Positions 26,205 through 33,939 of a stretch of DNA of 64,000 nt are shown in pieces (positions within the stretch are counted from its first letter, which is position 1; each line of letters begins with the position of its first letter). The stretch is from Leifsonia virtsii. GTDB taxonomy: Bacteria; Actinomycetota; Actinomycetes; Actinomycetales; Microbacteriaceae. The translations under genes and the position numbers were made by a program. The stretch is taken from positions 37,997-101,996 of the forward strand of contig NZ_JAROCB010000007.1 of NCBI RefSeq assembly GCF_030433675.1. The letters run 5' to 3'. The notes beneath the pieces were generated by a model, which had not been told where the DNA came from, did no database searches, and saw only the letters and a list, made by a program, of their open reading frames with translations.

Positions 26205-26546
26205 TCAGCGGGCGAAGGCGATGGCGACGACCACGGCGATGCTCACCACTGCGGCCACAGCGACGAAGGACGCCGTCGCCGCGATGAGCACGCCCTCCGC
26301 CACCGGTGCGAGATCGCCGTCGGTGAGCAGCCGGCGGTGATGGCGCCGGTAGCGGAGCTGGATCGCGCACAACAGGGCACCCGCCGCGGCTACACCGGAG
26401 AAGCCGAGCAGCGCGGCCCACGGCCCGAGCGTCTCCGGCAGCACGCGGGCCGCGACCAAGGAGCCGGCGAACAGTGCGAGCCCGGTCCTGCGCCAGGCGA
26501 GCACGGTGCGCTCCGGCTGCAGGCCGGGATCGAAGAGTTCGCTCAC
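26205..26546 (-). CDS. DUF202 membrane protein (locus 1, second of pair)
   Basis: The 113-residue protein has three transmembrane helices preceded by the DUF202 signature LQPERTVLAWRRTGLALFAGSL. Function is unknown. It is the last gene of an apparent five-gene minus-strand operon (PadR, FGE, CxPxR peptide, DUF202, DUF202), starting four bases inside the previous gene. A near-identical pair lies at 42152-42882 behind a sulfatase gene; the N-terminal MSxxFDPGLQPERTxLAWRRT is shared. The repeated association hints at a role linked to sulfatase maturation or substrate handling. Confidence 0.85.
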   Translation of the reverse strand: MSELFDPGLQPERTVLAWRRTGLALFAGSLVAARVLPETLGPWAALLGFSGVAAAGALLCAIQLRYRRHHRRLLTDGDLAPVAEGVLIAATASFVAVAAVVSIAVVVAIAFAR

Positions 26547-26908
26547 CGGTAGACGACGCCGAGCAGCACAAGGACGCCGACCGCCAGCACCACGACGGTC
26601 AGCACCAGGGTGAGGGGTGCGCTGGGAAGCGGGGTGCCGGCACGCAGGGCGCGCTCCGTCGCCTTCCAGCCGATCCAGGCCTGGAGCGGGGTGAGCAGGC
26701 CGGCGACGAGGAGCAGGAGCGACGCCGTGAGGCGGAAGCCGGGATGGATGCCGAGTCCGAGCGCCTCGAGGGCGACGCCGCCGGCGAGCAGGGCCAGGCC
26801 GGTGCGGATCCAGGCGAGGAACGTGCGCTCGTTGGCCAGGCTGAAGCGTGCGTCGGGCTCCTCGCCCGTGGCGAAGACGGAGGCGGGGAAGCGTCGAGCG
26901 GCGCTCAC
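26543..26908 (-). CDS. YidH/DUF202 membrane protein (locus 1, first of pair)
   Basis: The 121-residue protein has the signature EPDARFSLANERTFLAWIRT and three transmembrane helices, typical of the YidH branch of DUF202. The GTG at 26908 overlaps the stop of the preceding 37-residue peptide gene (GTGA), and its own end overlaps the next DUF202 gene (ATGA). The block is therefore translated as a chain. The two proteins differ in sequence but have the same topology, so they may form a heteromeric membrane complex. No biochemical role is known for the family. Confidence 0.85.
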   Translation of the reverse strand: MSAARRFPASVFATGEEPDARFSLANERTFLAWIRTGLALLAGGVALEALGLGIHPGFRLTASLLLLVAGLLTPLQAWIGWKATERALRAGTPLPSAPLTLVLTVVVLAVGVLVLLGVVYR

Positions 26909-27018
26909 GTGTCGGCCGGGCGTTCGGCAGCCGGCTGCAGGAACGCGGCCCGCCCGGGAGCGCAGCAGTCCGCCGGCTGGTCCGAGGGCTCGACGGTGGG
27001 GGTGTCGTCGTCGGTCAT
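26905..27018 (-). CDS. 37-aa peptide with a formylglycine-type CxPxR motif
   Basis: An ATG at 27018 with AAAGGA just upstream, 14 bases after the FGE stop, opens a 37-residue acidic peptide. Its core is CCAPGRAAFLQ. Cys-Ala-Pro-Gly-Arg fits the C-x-P-x-R consensus that FGE converts to formylglycine, and the following AAFL matches the continuation seen in sulfatases (for example CSPSRASLL in this window). The stop overlaps the start of the DUF202 gene (GTGA), supporting real translation. It may be an FGE substrate, an inhibitor, or, because of the paired cysteines, a Cu(I) carrier for the copper-dependent FGE. These roles are inference. I know of no described family. Confidence 0.65.
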   Translation of the reverse strand: MTDDDTPTVEPSDQPADCCAPGRAAFLQPAAERPADT

Positions 27019-27032
27019 GATGGTCCTTTCGG

Positions 27033-27905
27033 TCAGGCGCCCAGCGACACGGTGCGGAAACCGGCGTTCGACATGGCGGAGTCCGGCGTGTTCTGGGAGC
27101 GCGCGGAGTTGCGGTAGCGGTTGCAGTACGAGTCGTGGCAGAGGAACGAGCCGCCACGGAGGACGCGCTGCTGGCCGGAGACCGGCCCGGTCGGCGATGT
27201 CTCGGGCGAGACCGGGTAGTACCCGGGGTCGTACCAGTCCTGGCACCACTCCCACACGTTCCCGACCGTCTGGTAGAGCCCGTAGCCGTTCGGCGCGAAG
27301 TGCCGGGCCGGCGCGGTGGTGAGGTAGCCGTCCTCCAGCGTGTTCGTCGCCGGGAAGTCGCCCTGCCAAATGTTGCAGTTCCAGGCGCCGTCGACCATGA
27401 GGTCGTCTCCCCACGGGTACCTGGCGCCTTCCAGGCCGCCGCGCGACGCGTACTCCCACTCCGCCTCCGTCGGCAGTCGCCGGCCGGCCCACGCGCAGTA
27501 GGCCTGCGCGTCGTTCCAGCTGACGTGCACCACGGGGTGGTCGCCGAGACCTTCGAGCGTGGAGTGCCGGCCTCCCGGGTGCCGCCAGTCGGCGCCGGCG
27601 ACGCCCATCCACCACGGCGTCTGCGGCGGCCGGCCGAGGATGTCCTTCTCGTCGCCTGCGAAGGCCAGATGGAAGACCGCCGAGTACCCGAACACCTCCG
27701 ACTCGGTTCGATAGCCGGTCGCGTCGGCGAAGACGGCGAAGTCGTCGTTGGTGACGGTGTGGACGTCGATGCCGAAGGCGGGCAGGCTCACGCCGTGCAG
27801 CGGGCGCTCGCCGTCGGCGGCGCGGCCGTCGCCCGTGCGGTCGCCCATCACGAACGATCCCGCCGGGATGTCCGCCTGTGCGATGCGGTGCTGTGCAGTC
27901 GTCAT
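27033..27905 (-). CDS. Formylglycine-generating enzyme (sulfatase maturase)
   Basis: The 290-residue enzyme oxidises the cysteine of C-x-P-x-R in sulfatases to formylglycine, using O2 and Cu(I), in the cytoplasm (no signal peptide). The active-site segment RGGSFLCHDSYCNRYRNSAR contains both catalytic cysteines, C256 and C261, spaced as in known aerobic FGEs. Other family blocks are present: PAGSFVMGD, RLPTEAEWEYASRGG, YPWGD and GNVWEWCQDWY. It follows the PadR gene by one base and precedes the CxPxR peptide. With six sulfatases encoded nearby, all carrying Cys-type motifs, it is their evident maturase. Confidence 0.95.
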   Translation of the reverse strand: MTTAQHRIAQADIPAGSFVMGDRTGDGRAADGERPLHGVSLPAFGIDVHTVTNDDFAVFADATGYRTESEVFGYSAVFHLAFAGDEKDILGRPPQTPWWMGVAGADWRHPGGRHSTLEGLGDHPVVHVSWNDAQAYCAWAGRRLPTEAEWEYASRGGLEGARYPWGDDLMVDGAWNCNIWQGDFPATNTLEDGYLTTAPARHFAPNGYGLYQTVGNVWEWCQDWYDPGYYPVSPETSPTGPVSGQQRVLRGGSFLCHDSYCNRYRNSARSQNTPDSAMSNAGFRTVSLGA

Positions 27906-27906
27906 C

Positions 27907-28503
27907 TCACCGGCCGACCGGCTGGGCGACGGCCCGTTCGCGGACCGAGCGTCGCTCCCGGATCAACTCGCGCAGCTCTTCCAGGCGCGCCACGAGCGTG
28001 TCCATGGCCTCCGCTCCCGCCTCGTGCTGGTGGTCCTCGATCGCCGAGGCCAGGTCCACATCGAACCCGGAGTCGGGATCGGCGTGGATGGTGCGATCGC
28101 GGAACCGGTACTTGGCGATCTGCCGCCTGCGGGAGTCGATCTCGGTCGTGATGAGGTCGATCGCGGCCTCCTCGTCGAGGAAGCCGGAGAAGAACAACCG
28201 GGCACGGAACTCGTAGTTGACCGCCTCCAGCGTCGGCTGGAACGGGCTGGTCAGCCAGTGCATGAACACCTCGCGCCCGAGAGGCGTCGTCTGATAGATC
28301 TTCGCGTCCTGCGCCCCCGGCCGGGTGCTGACGGTGTAGGTGACCCACCCGCGCTCGGCCATCTGGCTGAGGGAGCGGTAGATCTGACTCATCTGGGTGC
28401 GCGGGCGCATGAACACGCCCTCCATCTCCATATACCGGGTGAGGTCGTAGCCGGTGCGCGGTCGCACGAGGAGGACCCCGAGTAGCAGGTGCTCCAGTTT
28501 CAT
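27907..28503 (-). CDS. PadR-family transcriptional regulator
   Basis: The 198-residue protein has the PadR winged helix (MKLEHLLLGVLLVRPRTGYDLTRYM ... MSQIYRSLSQMAERGWVTYTV) and a C-terminal Vir-type helical domain, so it is a PadR subfamily 1 member. It is the first gene of the FGE operon and diverges from the first oligopeptide-type transporter. Between them is a long inverted repeat at 28571-28609, its probable operator. It likely responds to a compound derived from the substrate of the sulfatase locus. Confidence 0.88.
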   Translation of the reverse strand: MKLEHLLLGVLLVRPRTGYDLTRYMEMEGVFMRPRTQMSQIYRSLSQMAERGWVTYTVSTRPGAQDAKIYQTTPLGREVFMHWLTSPFQPTLEAVNYEFRARLFFSGFLDEEAAIDLITTEIDSRRRQIAKYRFRDRTIHADPDSGFDVDLASAIEDHQHEAGAEAMDTLVARLEELRELIRERRSVRERAVAQPVGR

Positions 28504-28570
28504 GGCGTCCCCTCTGCGTCGATGGACTGGCGGATTCCAGCGTAAGCCGCCGGTGAGCCGTGAGGAAAGT

Positions 28571-28609
28571 ATTCCACAAATCTAGTTTTTTTTACTCAAC
28601 TTGTGGAAT
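28571..28609. promoter_or_regulatory. Candidate PadR operator (16-bp inverted repeat)
   Basis: Arms ATTCCACAAATCTAGT (28571-28586) and ACTCAACTTGTGGAAT (28594-28609) are inverted copies with 13 of 16 positions matching, around a T-rich 7-base centre. The outer nine bases (ATTCCACAA/TTGTGGAAT) match perfectly. It lies in the AT-rich gap between the divergent padR and transporter genes. TTGTGG at 28601-28606 with TGTTAC 17 bases later may be the rightward promoter. Confidence 0.7.
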
Positions 28610-28682
28610 CCTCCGCGAAAAGCTGTTACCTTCGCCGGAAGGTCGGTCCACGGTGGACCGCACGGCACCGGAAGAGACAAAG

Positions 28683-30233
28683 ATGTTCAACTTCAGGAAG
28701 CGATTGGTGACGGCGCTCGCCGCGTCCGCGATCGCTGCGATCGCACTATCCGGCTGCAGTCCAGCAGCCTCCTCCGCCGGCTCGTCCTCGAAGGCCACCG
28801 GCGGGACGCTGACGATCGGCACGATCGTGGCCTCCACCACGTTCGCCGTAAACAACTCGGCCTGGGCGAACGAGTCGCCCTACCTGCAGGCCGTCTACGA
28901 CACGCTCCTCCACGCCGATCCGGACGGGACGGTGAAGCCGTGGCTCGCGACCAAGTGGTCGTACAACGCGGACAACACCGTCCTCACCATGAAACTGCGC
29001 GACGACGTGACGTTCACCGACGGCACCAAGTTCGACGCCGATGTCGCCGCGAAGAACCTCCTCCGCTTCCGCGACGGCACCTCCCCGCAGAAGGCGTACC
29101 TCGCCACCCTCGCGGACGCGAAGGCGGTCGACCCCACGACGCTGCAGCTGACCCTCAGCGCGCCGAACCCGTCGCTGCTGTCGTTCCTGTCGCAGAACCC
29201 CGGCCTCCAGGAGAGCCCGGCGGCCTTCGGGACCCCGGACGAGAAGACGACGCCGGTCGGCTCCGGCCCGTACGTGCTCGACAAGAAGGCCACCGTGGTC
29301 GGCTCGACCTACGTGTTCACCAAGAACCCGAAGTACTGGGCGCCGCAGCAGCAGCACTACGCCAAGCTCGTCATGAACGTCTACTCGACCCCGACCGCGA
29401 TCCTCAACGCCATCAAGGGCCGCCAGATCAACGGTGCACCGCTCACCGACAACTCCACCATCCCCCAGATCAAGGGCGCGGGCTACGCCGCCAATGGCCA
29501 GCAGCTGAACTTCTTCGGCCTCCTGCTGTTCGACCGTGCCGGCACGACGACACCGGCCCTCGGCGACGTGCGGGTGCGGCAGGCGATCAACTACGCGTTC
29601 GACCGCAAGGCGATGCTGAAGGCGATCGGCCAGGGGTACGGCACGGTGACCTCCTCGATCTTCTCGCCGGACTCCTCCGGCTACGACAAGGCGATGGACG
29701 GCTACTACACCTACGACGTCTCGAAGGCGAAGGCGCTGCTGAAGGAGGCCGGTTACGGAGACGGCCAGATCACCCTCACCATGCCCACCTCGTCGGGCTT
29801 CACCCCCGCCACCTACGCGCTCACCAAGCAGTACCTCGGCGACATCGGCATCAAGGTCGACGAGGTCAACGTCGCCCCCACGAGCTTCCTCGGCGATCTG
29901 CTGGCCGCCAAGTACGGCAGTACCGTCATGCAGCTGAAGGCCGCACCGACCACGTGGGAGACCCTCACCCTGGACGTGCTGCCCAAGGCCGGCTGGAACC
30001 CGTTCCACACCACGGACCCCACGGTGGACTCGCTCGCCAAGACCATCCAGAGCGGAAGCAAGGACGACGCGGCGAAGGCAGCGAAGCAGCTGAACGAGTA
30101 CATCGTCAAGCAGGCCTGGTTCGCGCCCTGGTACCGCCCGCAGCAGACCTACGCGACCGACCCGAACACCTCGGTCCAGACCCAGACCGGGAACGCATAC
30201 CCCTACCTCTGGAACTTCGTTCCGAAGAAGTGA
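28683..30233 (+). CDS. ABC transporter substrate-binding lipoprotein (family 5), transporter 1
   Basis: The 516-residue protein has a lipoprotein signal (MFNFRKRLVTALAASAIAAIALSGC; lipobox LSGC, Cys 25) followed by a family-5 (oligopeptide-type) binding fold: LTIGTIVAST at the start, WSYNADNTVLTMKLRDDVTF and the DVRVRQAINYAFDRKAML block. Family-5 proteins bind peptides, nickel or oligosaccharides. Because the operon continues with sulfatases and a GH3 enzyme, a sulfated oligosaccharide or glycoside is the likely ligand; this is inferred from context. It is the first gene of the rightward operon facing padR. Confidence 0.9.
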   Translation: MFNFRKRLVTALAASAIAAIALSGCSPAASSAGSSSKATGGTLTIGTIVASTTFAVNNSAWANESPYLQAVYDTLLHADPDGTVKPWLATKWSYNADNTVLTMKLRDDVTFTDGTKFDADVAAKNLLRFRDGTSPQKAYLATLADAKAVDPTTLQLTLSAPNPSLLSFLSQNPGLQESPAAFGTPDEKTTPVGSGPYVLDKKATVVGSTYVFTKNPKYWAPQQQHYAKLVMNVYSTPTAILNAIKGRQINGAPLTDNSTIPQIKGAGYAANGQQLNFFGLLLFDRAGTTTPALGDVRVRQAINYAFDRKAMLKAIGQGYGTVTSSIFSPDSSGYDKAMDGYYTYDVSKAKALLKEAGYGDGQITLTMPTSSGFTPATYALTKQYLGDIGIKVDEVNVAPTSFLGDLLAAKYGSTVMQLKAAPTTWETLTLDVLPKAGWNPFHTTDPTVDSLAKTIQSGSKDDAAKAAKQLNEYIVKQAWFAPWYRPQQTYATDPNTSVQTQTGNAYPYLWNFVPKK

Positions 30234-30287
30234 CGCTCCGGGGCGGGGGTCCGCGCCCCCGCCCCGGCCGTTCGAAGGACTCCCATC

Positions 30288-31229
30288 ATGCTCGCATTCA
30301 TCGCCAGACGGATCCTGTCCGGCGTCGTCCTCGTGGTCGCCATCTCGGTGATCGCGTTCCTGCTCCTCTACGCCGGCGGCGGGGACATCGCCCGCCGGCT
30401 GCTCGGCGAGGACGCGTCCGCCCAGACCGTCGCTCAGAAGGCGCACGAGCTCGGCCTCGACCGCCCGCTCTTCGAGCAGTTCGGGAGCTGGGTCTCCGGC
30501 GTCTTCCACGGCGATCTGGGAACCTCCTGGTTCACCAGCCAGCCGGTGGGGGATGCCATCCTCAGCCGGCTCGCCGTCACCCTCTCGCTCGTCTTCGGCG
30601 CGACCATCCTGATCGCGGTCGTGTCCGTGGTGCTCGGCGTCCTCGCCGCGACCCGGGGAGGCTGGATCGACGGACTGGTGCAGGTCATCTCGCTGATCGG
30701 CACCGCCATCCCCGGCTTCCTCATCGCCCTCGGCCTCGTCGTGGTGTTCGCGATCAATCTCGGCTGGTTCGCGCCGACCGGGTACGTGCAGTTCGGCGAC
30801 TCGCCGCAGGGCTGGATCGCATCCGTCACGCTGCCGGTCATCGCCCTGTCGCTCGGCGGCATCGCGGGGGTCACCCAGCAGATCCGCGGCTCGATGCTCG
30901 ACTCGCTGCGCCAGGACTACGTGCGCACGCTGAAGAGCCGCGGCCTCTCCACGCGATCGGTGGTGCTCAAGCACGCGCTCCGCAACGCGGCAGGCCCGGC
31001 GCTCGCCGTCCTCGGCGTCCACTTCGTCGGTCTCCTCGGCGGCGCCGTCATCATCGAGCAGATCTTCGCGATCCCGGGCGTCGGCCAGGTGGCCGTGACC
31101 GCGACTTCCCAGGGCGACATCCCGCTCGTCATGGGCCTCGTGATCGCCACGGGGATCCTCGTCGTCCTGCTCAATCTGATCGTCGACCTCGCCCAAGGTT
31201 GGCTCAATCCGAAGGTGCGCCTCTCATGA
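30288..31229 (+). CDS. ABC transporter permease (DppB type), transporter 1
   Basis: The 313-residue membrane protein has the DppB layout: a first helix at the very N-terminus (MLAFIARRILSGVVLVVAIS), a periplasmic loop ending GDLGTSWFTSQPVGDAI, and five further helices. The coupling motif is seen around MLDSLRQDYVRTLKSRGLS. It begins 54 bases after the binding-protein gene and overlaps the next gene by four bases (31226-31229). With the permease domain of the next protein it forms the channel for transporter 1. Confidence 0.9.
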   Translation: MLAFIARRILSGVVLVVAISVIAFLLLYAGGGDIARRLLGEDASAQTVAQKAHELGLDRPLFEQFGSWVSGVFHGDLGTSWFTSQPVGDAILSRLAVTLSLVFGATILIAVVSVVLGVLAATRGGWIDGLVQVISLIGTAIPGFLIALGLVVVFAINLGWFAPTGYVQFGDSPQGWIASVTLPVIALSLGGIAGVTQQIRGSMLDSLRQDYVRTLKSRGLSTRSVVLKHALRNAAGPALAVLGVHFVGLLGGAVIIEQIFAIPGVGQVAVTATSQGDIPLVMGLVIATGILVVLLNLIVDLAQGWLNPKVRLS

Positions 31230-33052
31230 TCGACCCCCTCGCCGCGGATCTCACGGAAGAGATCCACGCCGCGGCCACACGCTCGTCGCGGTCGCTGCTG
31301 CGTCGTCTCCTGAAGAAGCCGATCGCGGTCGTGTCGCTGTCCTTCCTCGTCTTCATCGTGCTGCTCGCCGTGTTCGGGCCGCTCCTGGCTCCGCACGACC
31401 CGGATGCCGCCTCCGCCGTGGACGTGCTCGGGCCGCTCAGCCCGGCGCACCCGTTCGGCACCGACAGCGCGGGACGGGATGTGCTCTCGCGCCTGCTCTA
31501 CGCCACGCGCTTCAGCATCGCCGGGGCGGCCCTCGCGCTGGTCGTCGCCGCGATCGTCGGCGTGACGGGCGGTCTCATCGCCGGCTACTACGGCCGGTGG
31601 TTCGAGGGACTGTCCTCGTGGGTGGTCGGCCTGCTCCAGGCCCTCCCCGGCATCGTGGTGCTGCTCGCCGCCCGGGCCGTGCTCGGCCCGTCGCTGTGGA
31701 CGTCGATGGCCATCTTCGGCGTGCTGCTCTCGCCGGCGTTCTACCGCCTCGTCTACTCCACCGTCTCGGCCGTGCGGGACGAGCTGTACGTCGACGCCGC
31801 CCGCGTGTCCGGGCTGACGGACGCCCGCATCATCTCCCGGCACATCCTGACGGTGGTCCGCGGCCCGGCGCTCGTGCAGGCCTCGTTCGTCGCCGGGATC
31901 GCGATCTCGATCCAGGCGGGACTGGAGTTCCTCGGCCTCGGCGATCTGTCGATCCCCACCTGGGGATCGATGCTCAACGAGGGCTTCTCGAACATCTACA
32001 CCGACCCGACGCTCATGCTCTGGCCGAGCCTCGCCATCGGGCTCACCTGCGTCTCGCTGGTCCTGCTCGCCAACGCTCTGCGCGACACGCTGGAGCAGAG
32101 CGGGCGGACGCGCCGTCGTCGGCGCCGGACCGCCGCCGCGGTGCCGGTGATCGAGCGTCAGCCGGTCGTGGTCCACGGCGCCGACCACCGCTTCGACGAG
32201 GCGGAGGTGCTGCTCTCGGTCGACTCGCTCGCCGTCGGCTACGCGCAGGAGGACGGCTCGGTGACGACCGTCGTCGAGGACGTCTCCCTGACCGTCCACC
32301 GCGGCGAGGTTCACGGGCTCATCGGCGAGTCCGGGTCGGGCAAGACCCAGACCGCGTGGTCGGTGCTCCGTCTGCTGCCCGACGGCGGCCGGATCGTCGG
32401 CGGCTCGATCACCTTCGAGGGACAGGACCTCGCCACCCGCAGCGAGGCCCAGATGCGCGGCCTGCGCGGCCTCAAGATCGCCTACATCCCCCAGGAGCCG
32501 ATGTCGAACCTCGACGCCTCGTTCACGGTCGGCAGCCAGCTGGTCGAGCCGATGCGGGCGAACCTCAAGATCAGCAGGGCGGAGGCGAAGAAGCGGGCGC
32601 TGGAGCTGCTCCGCCGGGTCGGCATCCCGAACCCGGAGCGCACCTTCAACGCCTACCCGCACCAGATCTCGGGCGGCATGGCCCAGCGGGTTCTCATCGC
32701 CGGCGCCGTCTCCTGCGACCCCGACCTGCTCATCGCGGATGAGCCGACCACCGCGCTCGACGTGACGGTGCAGGCCGACGTGCTCGACCTGCTCCGGAGC
32801 CTGCAGAGCGAGCTGCACATGGGGATGATCCTCGTGACGCACAACTTCGGGGTCGTCGCCGACATCTGCGACACGGTCTCGGTGATGCGGTCCGGCCGGA
32901 TCGTCGAGACCGGACCGGTACGCGACCTGTTCGCCCGGCCCGAGCATCCCTACACCCGATCCCTTTTCGATGCGGTGCTGGAGGAGACCGGGACGTCGGT
33001 CGACGCAGCCACCCCGCCGGAGACCGTGGACACGAATGGAGCACTCCGATGA
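31226..33052 (+). CDS. Fused ABC permease-ATPase (DppC-DppD), transporter 1
   Basis: This 608-residue protein joins a DppC-type permease (residues about 1-290, with HPFGTDSAGRDVLSRLLYATR and RDELYVDAARVSGLTDARII) to a DppD-type ATPase (about 330-600). The ATPase has Walker A GESGSGKTQ, signature ISGGMAQRVLIAGAV, Walker [13 protein letters not shown] and the family-specific C-terminal HPYTRSLFDAV. The fusion is continuous in one frame, and an Arg-rich linker (RTRRRRRRTAAA) sits on the cytoplasmic side. It supplies one channel half and one motor subunit. Its end overlaps the second ATPase gene. Confidence 0.9.
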   Translation: MIDPLAADLTEEIHAAATRSSRSLLRRLLKKPIAVVSLSFLVFIVLLAVFGPLLAPHDPDAASAVDVLGPLSPAHPFGTDSAGRDVLSRLLYATRFSIAGAALALVVAAIVGVTGGLIAGYYGRWFEGLSSWVVGLLQALPGIVVLLAARAVLGPSLWTSMAIFGVLLSPAFYRLVYSTVSAVRDELYVDAARVSGLTDARIISRHILTVVRGPALVQASFVAGIAISIQAGLEFLGLGDLSIPTWGSMLNEGFSNIYTDPTLMLWPSLAIGLTCVSLVLLANALRDTLEQSGRTRRRRRRTAAAVPVIERQPVVVHGADHRFDEAEVLLSVDSLAVGYAQEDGSVTTVVEDVSLTVHRGEVHGLIGESGSGKTQTAWSVLRLLPDGGRIVGGSITFEGQDLATRSEAQMRGLRGLKIAYIPQEPMSNLDASFTVGSQLVEPMRANLKISRAEAKKRALELLRRVGIPNPERTFNAYPHQISGGMAQRVLIAGAVSCDPDLLIADEPTTALDVTVQADVLDLLRSLQSELHMGMILVTHNFGVVADICDTVSVMRSGRIVETGPVRDLFARPEHPYTRSLFDAVLEETGTSVDAATPPETVDTNGALR

Positions 33053-33918
33053 GCGAGACCCTCGTCGACATCCGGGACGTCGTCGTCGAGTACCCCGCGA
33101 AGGGCCTCGGCAAGAAGCCCTTCCGCGCCCTCAAGGGCGTCTCCCTCGACATCAAGGCGGGCGAGACCGTCGGGCTGGTGGGGGAGTCCGGCTCCGGGAA
33201 GACGACGCTGGGCCGGGCGCTGCTCGGCCTCGCGCCGGTCACCGGCGGCTCGATCACGTACGACGGCCGCGATCTCGCGACGCTCTCGAAGAAGGCCAGG
33301 CGCGGCCTGGCGCACGAGATTCAGGTCGTTTTCCAGGATCCGTACACGTCGCTGAACCCGTCGATGACGATCGAGCAGATCCTCATGGAGCCGCTGACCG
33401 CCCGGGACATGCCGGCGAAGGACGCCCGTGCGCGGGTGCGCAACCTGCTCGACGAGGTGCGGCTGCCGAGCAACGCCGGGCAGAGGCTACCGCGCGAGTT
33501 CAGCGGCGGCCAGCGTCAGCGGGTGGCCATCGCCCGCGCGCTCGCGCTGCAGCCCCGCCTGATCGTCTGCGACGAGCCCGTGTCGGCGCTCGACCTGTCG
33601 ACCCAGGCGCGCGTGCTCGAGCTGTTCAAGGAGATCCAGGAGCGCACCGGGGTGGCCTACCTGTTCGTCTCCCACGACCTGGCGGTGGTCCGCCACCTGA
33701 GCCACCGGGTCGCCGTGATGTACCACGGCGAGATCGTGGAGTGGGGGGAGGCGGAAGCCGTCACCACCCACCCCCAGCACCCCTACACCCAGCGGCTGTT
33801 CCTGGCGGCGCCCGTTCCCGACCCGGTGCTCCAGCAGAGGCGGCGTCAGGAGCGGCACGAACTGCTCGCCAGCCAGAACCGCGATTCGACCAGCACCGTG
33901 GCTGTCGCCGCCGTCTGA
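33049..33918 (+). CDS. ABC transporter ATPase (DppF type), transporter 1
   Basis: The 289-residue second motor subunit has Walker A GESGSGKTT, signature [15 protein letters not shown], Walker [13 protein letters not shown], switch VSHD, and the OppF/DppF C-terminal region (HPQHPYTQRLFLAAPVPDP) that normally carries an iron-sulfur-type or structural extension. It starts within the last four bases of the fused permease-ATPase gene, completing a five-domain importer encoded by four genes. It is followed after 21 bases by the first sulfatase, so import and desulfation are co-expressed. Confidence 0.92.
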   Translation: MSETLVDIRDVVVEYPAKGLGKKPFRALKGVSLDIKAGETVGLVGESGSGKTTLGRALLGLAPVTGGSITYDGRDLATLSKKARRGLAHEIQVVFQDPYTSLNPSMTIEQILMEPLTARDMPAKDARARVRNLLDEVRLPSNAGQRLPREFSGGQRQRVAIARALALQPRLIVCDEPVSALDLSTQARVLELFKEIQERTGVAYLFVSHDLAVVRHLSHRVAVMYHGEIVEWGEAEAVTTHPQHPYTQRLFLAAPVPDPVLQQRRRQERHELLASQNRDSTSTVAVAAV

Positions 33919-33939
33919 TCCAGAGACCAGGAGACCTCC

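Noticed and set aside
28601..31225. Very long open frame on the plus strand leading into the fused permease-ATPase
   Set aside because: Out of frame with the binding-protein and DppB genes, Arg/His-rich and without family motifs; it is a GC-rich shadow. The real gene starts at the ATG at 31226.
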